This document shows positions 54,850-64,000 of a stretch of DNA of 64,000 bases, in pieces. The position numbers were made by a program, and so were the translations under genes. Position 1 is the first letter of the stretch; each line of letters opens with the position of its first letter. The stretch lies in contig NZ_JAUPEC010000002.1 in assembly GCF_030551755.1 (NCBI RefSeq), forward strand, positions 186,001 through 250,000. Direction: 5' to 3'. The stretch comes from Pseudocolwellia sp. AS88. Lineage in GTDB: Bacteria; Pseudomonadota; Gammaproteobacteria; Enterobacterales; Alteromonadaceae. The notes under the pieces are model-generated. The model saw only the letters and a list, made by a program, of their open reading frames with translations. It ran no database searches and was not told where the DNA came from.

Positions 54850-55527
54850 GTGAGCGCTAAAGAAGTTAATACAACTAATAGGTTAAGTAATCACTTAGCT
54901 CTTCTTTTACCAGGGACTACGGTATCTTTAGATATTGTCACTCCCGCAGGGCAAAGAGGAAAATTTAGAACTTGTTTTATTGGTTATTTCCCCAAAAAAT
55001 ATGTACTTGTTCAATTCCCAGATAGCAATAGATTAGGTAGTTTTACAAATTTTATATCTCAAGGTACATCAATTACTGTACGCGGGTTAATTGAAGGTCA
55101 TGAAGGCTCAGTTGTTGCTTTTGCTTCAACTGTAAAACAAACTGTACAAATACCTTCTCGAATGATTGTTCTAGAGTTTCCAAAAAGAGTTACGTTACAA
55201 AGTTTACGTTCCTCTCTTCGTATTGACGTTAACATTCCAGTGAAATTGAAAATTGATAATGAATACTGGAAAGGTAGTATTAGTAATATCTCAGTTCATG
55301 GCTGTCAAATAACCATAAATAATGGTGAGTCATTAGCACTCACCTCAGATAAAAAAATTAATATTATTGTTGAAGATTTTCTCGGTTTACAAAACATCAA
55401 TTTAAGTGGTGATGTTTGTAATTTAAAAGCACAAATTGCAGGTGTTTCATTAGGTGTTAAGTTTTTGGAACAAAGCAAAGAGAATGTCACTAAGTTAGTT
55501 CAGTATGCTGTGGTTGCTGAAATTTAG
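54850..55527 (+). CDS. YcgR-like PilZ domain c-di-GMP-binding protein
   Basis: About 225 residues. An N-terminal YcgR-type flagellar-brake beta-barrel domain (TTVSLDIVTPAGQRGKFRTC, VLVQFP, TVRGLIEGHEGSVVAF) precedes a PilZ domain with the c-di-GMP motifs RSSLR (RxxxR) and NISVHGC (NxSxxG). It is expected to slow flagella or affect surface behaviour when c-di-GMP is high. Start is uncertain: I prefer GTG (MSAKEVNTTN) with AGG 9 nt upstream; a TTG at 54787 is the alternative. No flagellar gene is adjacent. Confidence 0.82.
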   Translation: MSAKEVNTTNRLSNHLALLLPGTTVSLDIVTPAGQRGKFRTCFIGYFPKKYVLVQFPDSNRLGSFTNFISQGTSITVRGLIEGHEGSVVAFASTVKQTVQIPSRMIVLEFPKRVTLQSLRSSLRIDVNIPVKLKIDNEYWKGSISNISVHGCQITINNGESLALTSDKKINIIVEDFLGLQNINLSGDVCNLKAQIAGVSLGVKFLEQSKENVTKLVQYAVVAEI

Positions 55528-55573
55528 CTTTACTCATAAAAAAGATAAACTTGGGATCAGGTTCAGTTAATCT

Positions 55574-56920
55574 CTATTTAATTTCAGTTTTGTTATTCAC
55601 TCTTGCTGAAATAAAGCCATCAACTAACTGTATTGAAATATCATTACCTACTTGTATTTGCGAAATACTGGTGATGACCTTATCTTTATTATCTTTAGTA
55701 ACACTATAACCTCTAGCTATTGTTGCTAAAGGGCTAACTAAATTTAATTGCTCAATCGTGTATTTAAATTGATTTTGCTTACTTTTATTGGTTGAGTGAA
55801 TAGCATTAATAAGCCGTGCTTTTAGTTGACTTATTTGTTGCTGCTTATCATGAATCCTTTTAAGTGGCGATTGTAGTAATAAACGTTGGTCAAGTTGTTC
55901 TTTTTGTAGTGCTAAACGAGATTTTAACTGTTTTAAATTATTATTGAGTCTAAAGCTTAATTCATCAAACCTCTGTTGTTGTACTGTTAACTTTTGCGCA
56001 GGATGTAATAAAGATAACCTATGCTTTATATGGCCCAGTCTGGTTTTGTGATGAATAAGGTTTCTTTGTTTTACCTGACGAATTCTTTGATTTAGTAATG
56101 AAAATCTTTGTAGTTTCTCTTCAATATCTGAAGATACTAATTCTGCAGCTGCTGAAGGCGTTGCCGCACGAAGATCTGCAGCATAGTCTGAAAGCGTTGT
56201 ATCTATTTCATGACCTACGGCACTAATAACAGGGATTTGACTACGATAAATTGCTCTAACAACATTTTCCTCGTTGAAAGACCATAAGTCTTCTAGTGAA
56301 CCTCCACCTCGGCCGACAATCAGTACATCACATTCTAGTCTATGATTAGCTGTGTTAATCGCTTGTTCTATTTCAAACTTAGCTTGAGTTCCTTGAACTA
56401 AGGCAGGGTAGATAATGACATTAAGCAGAGGATTTCTACGCTTTAAAACGGTAAGTATATCTTTCACAGCAGCGCCAGTGGGCGAGGTAACAATACCTAC
56501 AGTGTTTATATGTTTAGGTATTTCTTTTTTATATAAAGAGTTGAATAAGCCTTCAGCAAGGAGTTTGCTTTTGAGTTGCTCAAATTCTTGTCTAAGTAGA
56601 CCTTCGCCGGCATCATCAAGTTGTTCAATAATTAATTGAAAGTCGCCTCGAGGTTCATACAGTGAAACTTTAGCCCTTACTAAAACTTGTTGACCATTTT
56701 TAGGTAATCCAGAAGACAATCTTACTTTGCGATTATTACCTTTAAACATGGCACATTTTACTTGAGACTTACTGTCCTTTAACGACAAGTACCAATGACC
56801 TGAGCTTGCAGCAATAAAGTTAGAAACTTCGCCACATAACCACACGGTATTGAGTTCGCTCTCTAAAATAAAGCGTACTTTTTTGGTTAATTCACTAACT
56901 TGTAAAATATGATGATTCAT
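55574..56920 (-). CDS. xseA: Exodeoxyribonuclease VII large subunit
   Basis: The large subunit of ExoVII, a processive single-strand DNase used in repair. The N-terminal OB fold includes VWLCGEVSNFIAASSGHWYL and KDSKSQVKCAMFKGN. The nuclease domain contains GIVTSPTGAAVKDIL, VGRGGGSLEDLWSFNEENV and SAVGHEIDTTLSD. A long coiled-coil region (about 270-390) and the ending LVDGFISARV complete it. At 448 residues it is normal. It is divergent from guaB, a common arrangement. Confidence 0.96.
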   Translation of the reverse strand: MNHHILQVSELTKKVRFILESELNTVWLCGEVSNFIAASSGHWYLSLKDSKSQVKCAMFKGNNRKVRLSSGLPKNGQQVLVRAKVSLYEPRGDFQLIIEQLDDAGEGLLRQEFEQLKSKLLAEGLFNSLYKKEIPKHINTVGIVTSPTGAAVKDILTVLKRRNPLLNVIIYPALVQGTQAKFEIEQAINTANHRLECDVLIVGRGGGSLEDLWSFNEENVVRAIYRSQIPVISAVGHEIDTTLSDYAADLRAATPSAAAELVSSDIEEKLQRFSLLNQRIRQVKQRNLIHHKTRLGHIKHRLSLLHPAQKLTVQQQRFDELSFRLNNNLKQLKSRLALQKEQLDQRLLLQSPLKRIHDKQQQISQLKARLINAIHSTNKSKQNQFKYTIEQLNLVSPLATIARGYSVTKDNKDKVITSISQIQVGNDISIQLVDGFISARVNNKTEIK

Positions 56921-57023
56921 GTCGACTTTTCGTTTGATTTTGGTTTTTAAGAGCTGAAAACAACATTATATCGTGGTTAATTATTTTAAAGGTGATTTAT
57001 TTTGCATTTTACGAAAATTTAAG

Positions 57024-57052
57024 TTTACCTTAGGTGCGAAAGCGGTTAAAAT
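57024..57052 (+). promoter_or_regulatory. Sigma-70 promoter of guaB
   Basis: TTTACC, 17-nt spacer, TAAAAT, with the predicted start near 57059, leaving a leader of about 40 nt. Confidence 0.65.
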
Positions 57053-57101
57053 TCTGCCGCAATATTTACTCCTGATCACCCCTTATTAGTGAGATGTTGC
57101 G

Positions 57102-58574
57102 ATGCTAAGAATTGCCCAAGAAGCGTTAACTTTTGACGATGTTCTACTTGTACCTGCCCATTCCAAGGTACTTCCTCATACAGCTGATTTAAAAACTAAA
57201 TTAACTCGTAAAATAGATCTTAATGTACCCATGATCTCAGCATCTATGGATACAGTTACCGAAGCTCGTTTAGCTATTACGCTTGCTCAAGAAGGCGGAA
57301 TCGGTTTTATCCATAAAAATATGACAATTAAAGAACAAGCCAAAAATGTTTCTAAAGTTAAGAAATATGAAAGTGGTATTGTTTCTGATCCTGTTACTGT
57401 TTCTCCTGATGATACAATTGAAGATGTAATGAAGCTTGCAGACAAGCTAGGGTTCTCTGGTTTTCCTGTTGCTGATGCTGATAACAAGTTAGTGGGTATT
57501 ATTACTGGTCGTGATTTACGTTTCGAAACTGATTTAACTTTAACTGTTTCTAAATTGATGACGGTTAAAGAAAAACTTGTCACTGTAAAGTCAGGCGCTA
57601 AACGTGAAGAGATTCTTGGTTTAATGCATGTGCACCGTATCGAAAAAATTCTTATGGTAGATGACGCCTTTAAACTTGAAGGTTTAATTACAGTTAAAGA
57701 TTATCAAAAAGCAGAAAGTAAGCCTAATGCTTGTAAAGATGAATTAGGTCGCTTACGTGTGGGGGCTGCAGTTGGTGTTGGTGCAGGTACCGATGAGCGT
57801 ATTGATGCTTTAGTTGCGGCGGGTGTTGATGTTTTATTAATTGATACTTCTCATGGTCACTCTCAAGGTGTTTTAGATCGTGTAGCTGAAACTCGTAATA
57901 AATACCCAGAATTGCAAATCATTGCAGGTAACGTAGCAACAGGTGCTGGTGCTAAAGCATTAGCCGATGTTGGTGTAGATGCAGTTAAAGTAGGTATCGG
58001 CCCAGGCTCAATTTGTACTACTCGTATTGTTACTGGTGTTGGTGTTCCACAATTAACAGCTATTTCAAATGCAGTAGAAGCATTAAAAGGTACAGGTATT
58101 CCTGTTATTGCTGATGGCGGTATTCGTTTTTCTGGTGACATTGCAAAAGCTCTTGTTGCTGGTGCTCATTGTGTAATGGTGGGTAGCATGTTTGCTGGTA
58201 CTGAAGAGTCTCCAGGTGAAGTAGAACTATACCAAGGTCGTTATTATAAATCATACCGTGGTATGGGATCTTTAGGCGCAATGAGTCAAAAAGAAGGTTC
58301 TAGTGATCGCTACTTCCAAAAATCTGATGGTGAAGCTGATAAATTAGTTCCTGAAGGTATTGAAGGTCGTGTTGCTTATAAAGGTCCTGTTGCTGCAATT
58401 ATCCATCAACAAATGGGTGGGTTACGTTCATCTATGGGACTAACGGGTTCAAAAGATATTGAAACCATGCGTACTAAACCTGAGTTTATGAAAATAACTT
58501 CAGCAGGTATGGGGGAGTCGCACGTACATGATGTGACCATCACGAAAGAAGCTCCAAACTACCGCATGGGCTAA
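57102..58574 (+). CDS. guaB: Inosine-5'-monophosphate dehydrogenase
   Basis: Oxidises IMP to XMP with NAD, the committed step to GMP. TIM-barrel segments include [13 protein letters not shown] and [20 protein letters not shown]; two CBS domains lie at about 95-200 ([20 protein letters not shown]); the catalytic cysteine is in [20 protein letters not shown]; the flap follows in RGMGSLGAM. At 490 residues it is full length. guaA follows on the same strand, but 370 nt with hairpins and a terminator separate them. Confidence 0.97.
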   Translation: MLRIAQEALTFDDVLLVPAHSKVLPHTADLKTKLTRKIDLNVPMISASMDTVTEARLAITLAQEGGIGFIHKNMTIKEQAKNVSKVKKYESGIVSDPVTVSPDDTIEDVMKLADKLGFSGFPVADADNKLVGIITGRDLRFETDLTLTVSKLMTVKEKLVTVKSGAKREEILGLMHVHRIEKILMVDDAFKLEGLITVKDYQKAESKPNACKDELGRLRVGAAVGVGAGTDERIDALVAAGVDVLLIDTSHGHSQGVLDRVAETRNKYPELQIIAGNVATGAGAKALADVGVDAVKVGIGPGSICTTRIVTGVGVPQLTAISNAVEALKGTGIPVIADGGIRFSGDIAKALVAGAHCVMVGSMFAGTEESPGEVELYQGRYYKSYRGMGSLGAMSQKEGSSDRYFQKSDGEADKLVPEGIEGRVAYKGPVAAIIHQQMGGLRSSMGLTGSKDIETMRTKPEFMKITSAGMGESHVHDVTITKEAPNYRMG

Positions 58575-58617
58575 TCGAATAGATTATTTCTTTGCTAGTT
58601 AAAATAATAACGGCATT

Positions 58618-58654
58618 AGAAGTACTCACTGACTATTGTCAGCTCTGTGCTTCT
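58618..58654. repeat. Hairpin repeat, copy 1 (after guaB)
   Basis: Outer stem AGAAGTAC/GTGCTTCT, internal loop TCAC against GCTCT, inner stem TGAC/GTCA, loop TATT. Shared design with copies 2 and 3. Confidence 0.7.
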
Positions 58655-58732
58655 GCTTTGTTCTTGTATTAACTATCTTCGAACTAATCCATTCTTAGTT
58701 TTTTGATTTACATTTTTGTTGATAACTTTATC

Positions 58733-58769
58733 AGAAATACTCACTTACATCCGTAAGCTCCGTGTTTCT
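58733..58769. repeat. Hairpin repeat, copy 2 (guaB-guaA gap)
   Basis: Outer stem AGAAATAC/GTGTTTCT, internal loop TCAC against GCTCC, inner stem TTAC/GTAA, loop ATCC. Both stems differ from copy 1 yet still pair. Confidence 0.7.
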
Positions 58770-58844
58770 TCTTCGTTATCAATCAAAACTATTTTTCAAA
58801 ACATTATTAATCTCTTTGTTAAATAAGAGATAAAAAATTCAAAT

Positions 58845-58887
58845 AGGCTGAGTTGAAATCTTGTAATGAGAAAGCTCAGCCTTTTTA
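58845..58887 (+). terminator. Probable terminator between guaB and guaA
   Basis: AGGCTGAG pairs with CTCAGCCT over a 22-nt loop, followed by TTTT. It lies 60 nt before guaA, so guaA probably has its own start. Confidence 0.65.
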
Positions 58888-58946
58888 CTTAAAATACTCT
58901 GCTTTAAATGAACGATCTTTAAAGCCATTAATATGAGAGAAGAACC

Positions 58947-60524
58947 ATGAGTAAAGACATTCATGATCACCGCATACTAATTTTAGATTTTGGATCACAA
59001 TACACTCAGTTAATCGCACGTCGCGTACGTGAAATTGGTGTTTACTGTGAACTATGGGCTTGGGATGTAACTGAAGAGCAAATTAAAGGTTTTAATCCTA
59101 CAGGTATTATTCTTGCTGGTGGGCCAGAGAGTGTTACTGAACTAAATTCACCTCGTGCACCTGAATACGTGTTTAGTGCTGGTGTACCTGTTTTAGGCGT
59201 ATGTTACGGCATGCAAACTATGGCGGAACAATTAGGTGGCGGCGTTCAAAGTTCTGAGCATAAAGAATTTGGTTATGCTTCTGTTGAAGTGATCACTGAA
59301 TCTGCTTTATTTAAAAATATTGAAGATAGTGTTAACGATGCCGGTAATGCTTTATTAGATGTATGGATGAGCCACGGAGATAAAGTTTCTGCTATTCCAG
59401 AAGGTTTTGTATCTGTTGCACAAACACCAAGCTGTACTTATGCAGCAATGGCTAATGAGGAGAAGAAATTTTACGGTGTTCAATTTCATCCAGAAGTAAC
59501 TCATACCAAACAAGGTTTACGCATTTTAGAGCAATTTGTGCTTGATATTTGTCAGTGTGAAAAGCTTTGGACTGCAGCGTCTATTATTGAAGATGCTATC
59601 TCAAAGATGAAAGAACAAATTGGTGACGATGAAGTTATTCTTGGTTTATCTGGTGGTGTTGACTCTTCAGTAGTGGCTATGTTGTTACATAGAGCTATTG
59701 GCGATAAGTTAACGTGTGTATTTGTTGATAACGGCTTGTTACGTTTAAACGAAGGCGAGCAAGTGATGGATATGTTTGGTGACCACTTTGGTCTCAACAT
59801 AATCAAAATTGATGCTGAAGATAGGTTTTTAGATCGTTTAGCGGGTGAAAATGATCCAGAGAAGAAACGTAAGATTATCGGTAATGTGTTTGTTGATGTT
59901 TTTGAAGAAGAATCAAATAAATTAGAGAATGCTAAATGGCTTGCACAGGGTACTATTTATCCTGATGTTATCGAATCAGCGGCTTCAGCTACAGGTAAAG
60001 CACACGTTATTAAATCTCATCATAACGTAGGTGGATTACCTGATTATATGAAGTTAGGTTTGGTCGAACCGTTACGTGAACTTTTTAAAGATGAAGTACG
60101 TAAAATTGGTTTAGAACTCGGTTTACCTTACGACATGCTTTATCGTCATCCATTCCCTGGTCCTGGATTAGGTGTGCGTGTTTTAGGTGAAGTGAAGAAA
60201 GAATACTGTGACTTACTACGTCGTGCAGACCATATCTTTATTGAAGAACTACATAAACATGATTTGTATAATAAAGTAAGCCAAGCGTTCACCGTTTTCT
60301 TACCTGTACGTTCAGTAGGTGTTATGGGTGATGGACGTAAATATGATTGGGTAGTTAGTTTAAGAGCGGTAGAGACTATCGATTTTATGACAGCAATTTG
60401 GGCGCATTTACCTTATGATTTCTTAGGTTTGGTTTCTAATCGTATTATTAACGAGATAGATGGTATTTCTCGTGTGGTTTACGATATATCAGGTAAACCA
60501 CCAGCGACTATTGAATGGGAGTAG
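58947..60524 (+). CDS. guaA: GMP synthase (glutamine-hydrolysing)
   Basis: Aminates XMP to GMP. The N-terminal class I glutaminase has [18 protein letters not shown], nucleophile Cys in [17 protein letters not shown] and FHPEVTHT. The ATP pyrophosphatase domain has the PP-loop [11 protein letters not shown] near 233-243 and [12 protein letters not shown]. The C-terminal dimerisation domain contains [16 protein letters not shown] and ends PPATIEWE. At 525 residues it is full length. Paired with guaB as usual. Confidence 0.97.
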   Translation: MSKDIHDHRILILDFGSQYTQLIARRVREIGVYCELWAWDVTEEQIKGFNPTGIILAGGPESVTELNSPRAPEYVFSAGVPVLGVCYGMQTMAEQLGGGVQSSEHKEFGYASVEVITESALFKNIEDSVNDAGNALLDVWMSHGDKVSAIPEGFVSVAQTPSCTYAAMANEEKKFYGVQFHPEVTHTKQGLRILEQFVLDICQCEKLWTAASIIEDAISKMKEQIGDDEVILGLSGGVDSSVVAMLLHRAIGDKLTCVFVDNGLLRLNEGEQVMDMFGDHFGLNIIKIDAEDRFLDRLAGENDPEKKRKIIGNVFVDVFEEESNKLENAKWLAQGTIYPDVIESAASATGKAHVIKSHHNVGGLPDYMKLGLVEPLRELFKDEVRKIGLELGLPYDMLYRHPFPGPGLGVRVLGEVKKEYCDLLRRADHIFIEELHKHDLYNKVSQAFTVFLPVRSVGVMGDGRKYDWVVSLRAVETIDFMTAIWAHLPYDFLGLVSNRIINEIDGISRVVYDISGKPPATIEWE

Positions 60525-60563
60525 TTTTTTTGTAAGCTTGTTATAACATCCAACTACCGCGTT

Positions 60564-60600
60564 GGAAGTACTCACCTATAGTCATAGGCTCCGTATTTCC
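60564..60600. repeat. Hairpin repeat, copy 3 (after guaA)
   Basis: Outer stem GGAAGTAC/GTATTTCC, internal loop TCAC against GCTCC, inner stem CTAT/ATAG, loop AGTC. A third independently paired version of the same hairpin. Confidence 0.7.
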
Positions 60601-60706
60601 GCCTTGTATTTGAATGTTTTACCAACGCTTTCAATAAAAACTCAGCTAATTAATTAGCGCTTAAACAATACTTAAGCAATAAATTTTAATCAAACCTCAT
60701 TGTTGA

Positions 60707-60731
60707 AAAACCTTGGGGTTTTATTTTTTAA
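60707..60731 (+). terminator. Probable terminator of guaA
   Basis: AAAACC pairs with GGTTTT over a very short loop, then ATTTTTT. The rest of 60525-60916 holds hairpin copy 3 and no gene. Confidence 0.6.
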
Positions 60732-60916
60732 CACACAAGGAAAGCTAACTAGTTAGAAATTTAGCAAAGCCATTGAATGCTTTATTTATGTTCAGGATGA
60801 ACGGTATGTCACAGTGGCTTGGATGCCAAAGAGTGACTAGCTTATGACTATAAGTGATGAAATAAAGTATGAAAATAATGCCGATAAAGCTTCTACTAGG
60901 ACGAGCAAAAATTTTT

Positions 60917-61267
60917 ATGACAATTGAAAGACTAGAAACAAAGCAACGTATGAGTCGTATAGTTAAACATAACGGCACAATTTATTTATGTGGCCAGGTA
61001 TGTGCTGATGCAACTAAGGGCATTACAGAGCAAACGCAAACTATGTTAGATAAAGTAGATGAGTTATTAATTGCTTCTGGTAGTGACCGTGAACATATTT
61101 TGTCTGCAACTATTTATCTGAATAAAATGGATGATTTTCAAGAAATGAATGCCGTATGGGATGCTTGGGTACCTGAAGGGCATGCGCCTGCTAGGGCTTG
61201 TGTTGAAGCCGCTATGGCACGTGATGCTTTATTAGTAGAAATAAGCGTGATTGCAGCTGAGAAATAA
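60917..61267 (+). CDS. RidA-family (YoaB-type) protein
   Basis: A 116-residue member of the RidA/YjgF/UK114 trimeric family, whose canonical members hydrolyse reactive enamine/imine intermediates. It begins [20 protein letters not shown], then [20 protein letters not shown], and the arginine/acidic end [20 protein letters not shown]. The start and ending fit E. coli YoaB. An ATG 48 nt upstream (60869) would add 16 residues not seen in the family. Activity is not certain for this subgroup. Confidence 0.85.
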   Translation: MTIERLETKQRMSRIVKHNGTIYLCGQVCADATKGITEQTQTMLDKVDELLIASGSDREHILSATIYLNKMDDFQEMNAVWDAWVPEGHAPARACVEAAMARDALLVEISVIAAEK

Positions 61268-61272
61268 TTTCG

Positions 61273-61310
61273 TTTTGACGAATGTTACTTATTGGTAGCA
61301 TTCGTCAAAA
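61273..61310. terminator. Bidirectional terminator between RidA and EF-hand genes
   Basis: TTTTGACGAATG pairs with CATTCGTCAAAA, with TTAC/GGTA in the inner part. It serves two converging genes. Confidence 0.8.
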
Positions 61311-61318
61311 AAGACTGC

Positions 61319-61537
61319 TTATAAAGCGAGCTCTATAACCATCTCTTTAAGTTCACTTTTAGATATAGAATTGTCGTGATTTTTATCAAAACGATGGAAA
61401 ATCGTTTCACACATTCTAATCCCTTTATCTTGTAATAATACATCGATTAATTCAACGAATTCGCTACGGCTGATGACTCCGTCTTTATCTACGTCAAACA
61501 CTTCAAATAATTCATCAACCCATTGATTCAATTCCAT
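61319..61537 (-). CDS. Small two-EF-hand calcium-binding protein
   Basis: A 72-residue calmodulin-like protein. Two canonical 12-residue EF loops are visible: DVDKDGVISRSE at about 15-26 and DKNHDNSISKSE at about 51-62, each with Asp/Asn/Ser ligands and the final Glu. It has no signal peptide or membrane segment, so it is presumably cytosolic. The ligand pattern is intact in both loops. The partner is unknown, and no neighbour suggests one. The SD region upstream reads CCGAGGTATACTC, which supports the ATG. Confidence 0.85.
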   Translation of the reverse strand: MELNQWVDELFEVFDVDKDGVISRSEFVELIDVLLQDKGIRMCETIFHRFDKNHDNSISKSELKEMVIELAL

Positions 61538-62256
61538 GAGTATACCTCGGTTATCAATTCTAATTATGTGTGACTTTATCGCTTATCAATCAGTATGTGA
61601 ATGTTTAATTGTTATTTTTTACTATTTGATATTAAAAAATTCTTTATGAGTTTGTTTTGACATATTTTATTGCATTCTATTTCTAAAAAATAAGTTAAAA
61701 AATTACCAGTTTAAAAGTTTATGCTTGTTAAATAAGTAAACTTTTATGATTTAAGGTTCTTGTTTTTGTGGTTTTTTATTCGTGTTAAGTGTTTTTTTAT
61801 TCACTTTTGTTTTTTGTAAATAAAAAGTAAATTTAATTTAATTTAAAACCTAAATATAAAATCTGGTTAAAAAATAGCTTATTTTTATTATTACTCTATA
61901 TTTATAGATGAAAGTTTTTGTATCGTAATTTGTAATATTTTTGTTACATTTAAGTACGAAGCTTATACTACTAATTTTTTTTAGGAAATATTTTAACTTA
62001 TTGTATTTTTGAGGTATTTTGTTTTTGTTGTTTTTATCGGAAAAAATCAATAAAAAAATAATTCTCGAAATAAATTGTATTTAAAATAAGAATATTAATT
62101 AAAACAATTATTTTAAGTGCTTGTAATGGGTTATTACGTGTTCTATAAAGAAACCAGCTTATTTAAAGCTATATACATAATATGTATTTTAATTAATTAT
62201 AAAAATAAATAAAAATTCAAAAATAAAGTTAGTCTTAAAATTTATAAGGGAAAAAT
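61538..62256. other. Very AT-rich 0.7-kb gap before the last receptor gene
   Basis: No credible gene; a short leftward open frame at 61850-62050 is low-complexity and has no family features. The right part must carry the receptor promoter and leader, including the small palindrome GTAATGGGTTATTAC near 62126. The SD AAGGGAAAA at 62246-62254 precedes the receptor ATG. Confidence 0.5.
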
Positions 62257-64000
62257 ATGTCTATAAAATTTCGTAATGCTACATTAGCTATTGCTGTGAG
62301 TGTTGCTTTAGGAACTACTGCTAGTGTTTCAGCTGCTGAAAATGGTTCTAATGCTAAAGAAGAGAAAGTGGAACGAATTGCTGTAGTAGGCTCGCGTGCT
62401 GCTCCTCGTTCTGTTGCTGACTCGCCAGTACCAATTGATATCATTGGTGGTGATGAATTAGGTAAAAATGCATCAAGCGATATGCTAGATATGCTTCAAG
62501 CTACTGTTCCATCATTCTCAGTTCGCCAACAACCTATCTCAGATGCTGCTTCATTTATCCGTCCTGTTAACTTACGTGGCTTATCATCTGATTCAACGTT
62601 AATCCTTCTAAACGGTAAACGTCGTCATCGTGCATCTGTAATTGCATTTCAAGGTGGTGGTGTGAATGATGGTGCACAAGGGCCAGATATTTCAGTTATC
62701 CCAAGTGTTGCTTTAAAGCAGGTTGAAGTATTACGTGACGGAGCAGCAGCACAATACGGTTCAGATGCTATTGCTGGTGTTATGAATTTTGTATTAAAAG
62801 ACGCTTCAGATGGAGGTTCAATCTCTGTTCGTCGTGGTGAGTATTACGAAGGTGATGGTGATTCAACTGTTGTCGACGGTAACATTGGCTTACCTTTTAC
62901 CAAAGACGGTTTTGTTAACTTAAGTTTTCAATATAAGAATGCTGATGCTACTAGTCGTTCAGTTCAACGTCCAGATGCTCAAGCTTTAGCTGATGCAGGC
63001 AATACATACATTAATGATCCTGCACAAACTTGGGGTAATCCTGAGATTGATGAAGATATTACTTTATTTGGTAATATGGGATTAGATTTAGGTAATGATA
63101 AAGAATTCTACATGTTCGGTAACTATTCAGACCGTACAGCAACTGGTGGTTATTATTACCGTAACCCTCAGAATCGTGGTGGTGTATTTACTGGAGTAAA
63201 TCCAGCTATTTTAGCCGCAGACCCAACTGCTTACGATGGTATCGATAATCCATTACTTGTAGGCGATTCAACAGGTGATTTATCTGGTAACTGTCCTATT
63301 ATTGACGCATCTCAAGCTAATGTTTTAAATGATCCTGCATATATTTCTGGAATTCAGAATAATGATGATTGTTGGGCATTTAATGAGTTATTTCCTGGTG
63401 GTTACACGCCACAATTCACAGGTGTAATTAATGATACATCATTAACTATGGGAACACGTGGTGAGATTAAAGGCGGCTTCCTAAATGAAACGTTTTATGA
63501 CATCAGTGGTTCTGTAGGTCGTAACAAGTCAACTTATACATTAGTTGATACTGTTAACCCATCATTAGGTGCATTAAATCTTGATCAGCCTAATAATGCA
63601 TTTGAAGCTGGTTCTTATACCCAATTAGAAAAATCATTTAATATTGATCTATCTAAAGGTGTAGATATTGGTCTTACTGATCCTGCAAACGTTGCAGCGG
63701 GTTTAGAATGGCGTCAAGAGAGCTTTGAAATTACATCTGGTGAGCAAGCTTCTTGGGAACAAGGAGACTTAGCAACTCAAGGTTTTAGTGTTGGTTCTCA
63801 TGGCTTTGCAGGTTTCTCTCCTGAAGCTCAAGGTATCAATTCGCGTCAAAGTATTGCCGCTTATGTTGATGTAGAAGCTTATTTAACTGATGACTTCTTG
63901 CTAGGTGCAGCGTTACGTTATGAAGACTTCTCTTCTTTTGGTGATACGCTTAACTATAAGCTTTCAGCACAATATACGCTTAATGATGAATTATCATTCC
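62257..64000 (+). CDS. TonB-dependent outer membrane receptor, N-terminal 581 residues
   Basis: The gene continues past the right edge. Signal peptide MSIKFRNATLAIAVSVALG, cleaved near SVSA-AEN; TonB-box-like ERIAVVGSR; plug with NLRGLSSDSTLILLNGKRRH and LRDGAAAQYGSDAIAGVMNF; then barrel strands including LLGAALRYEDFSSFGD. The plug is a close relative of the receptor at 5000-7540. The ligand is unknown. Its ribosome-binding region is complementary to the C-rich segment of several array sRNAs. Confidence 0.9.
   Translation, partial: MSIKFRNATLAIAVSVALGTTASVSAAENGSNAKEEKVERIAVVGSRAAPRSVADSPVPIDIIGGDELGKNASSDMLDMLQATVPSFSVRQQPISDAASFIRPVNLRGLSSDSTLILLNGKRRHRASVIAFQGGGVNDGAQGPDISVIPSVALKQVEVLRDGAAAQYGSDAIAGVMNFVLKDASDGGSISVRRGEYYEGDGDSTVVDGNIGLPFTKDGFVNLSFQYKNADATSRSVQRPDAQALADAGNTYINDPAQTWGNPEIDEDITLFGNMGLDLGNDKEFYMFGNYSDRTATGGYYYRNPQNRGGVFTGVNPAILAADPTAYDGIDNPLLVGDSTGDLSGNCPIIDASQANVLNDPAYISGIQNNDDCWAFNELFPGGYTPQFTGVINDTSLTMGTRGEIKGGFLNETFYDISGSVGRNKSTYTLVDTVNPSLGALNLDQPNNAFEAGSYTQLEKSFNIDLSKGVDIGLTDPANVAAGLEWRQESFEITSGEQASWEQGDLATQGFSVGSHGFAGFSPEAQGINSRQSIAAYVDVEAYLTDDFLLGAALRYEDFSSFGDTLNYKLSAQYTLNDELSF

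Noticed and set aside
61850-62050. 66-residue leftward reading frame
   Set aside because: Composition is just that of the AT-rich gap (K, N, I, Y, F) with no motif or SD.

Overview
The window looks like chromosome of an AT-rich marine gammaproteobacterium, most likely Alteromonadales near Colwellia/Thalassotalea. This is inferred from base composition, from the core-gene block rlmN-pilW-rodZ-ispG-hisS-yfgM-bamB-der followed by xseA/guaB/guaA, from large TonB-dependent receptors, and from a ChrR-type photo-oxidative stress locus. No database search was possible. I see no tRNA, rRNA, CRISPR array, prophage or intact insertion sequence.

Layout. 1-4.8 kb: start of a LacI-type regulator and an HpsN-like sulfopropanediol dehydrogenase, then cydAB (bd oxidase with a short Q-loop) behind a GbsR/MarR-type regulator. 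5-7.5 kb: a TonB-dependent receptor. 7.8-19.9 kb: a cobalamin salvage and uptake region with three cobalamin riboswitches (before cobU-cobQ, btuB, and btuM-cbiA), a leftward cobC-cbiB-cobD operon, and the adenosyltransferase btuR. A Fur-box promoter drives a structured, terminator-ended candidate sRNA between btuB and cobD. 20-22 kb: maiA and a LysR regulator.

22.1-25.9 kb is the most unusual region. Ten intact copies plus one decayed copy of a roughly 70-nt small-RNA unit lie in the same orientation. Each intact copy has a promoter of the form GAACT-N17-TCnnA, close to a sigma-E type ECF promoter, and ends in an intrinsic terminator whose stem covaries between copies. A membrane-anchored EEP-family gene sits inside the array. 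The conserved C-rich segment of several copies can pair over 12 bases with the ribosome-binding region of the TonB receptor that begins at 62257.

25.9-43 kb: a CHASE2-GGDEF-EAL protein with its LysM/FecR partner, then an eight-gene leftward operon (NTF2-like, SDR, FAD oxidoreductase, DUF1365, CFA-type methyltransferase, DUF2878, chalcone-isomerase-like, DUF3833), a photolyase, a PAS-PAS chemoreceptor, a DUF523/DUF1722 protein, and an ECF sigma factor with a ChrR anti-sigma. The operon, the photolyase and the sigma gene each carry the same upstream motif, TGATC-N17-CGTA, which defines a probable local regulon.

43.3-61.5 kb: argR, ndk, the housekeeping block, a YcgR-like PilZ protein, xseA, guaB, guaA, a RidA-family protein and a small EF-hand protein. 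Three hairpin repeats with compensatory changes flank guaA. A four-copy MITE-like family and one long palindromic element are scattered through the window. The window ends inside a second TonB-dependent receptor gene.
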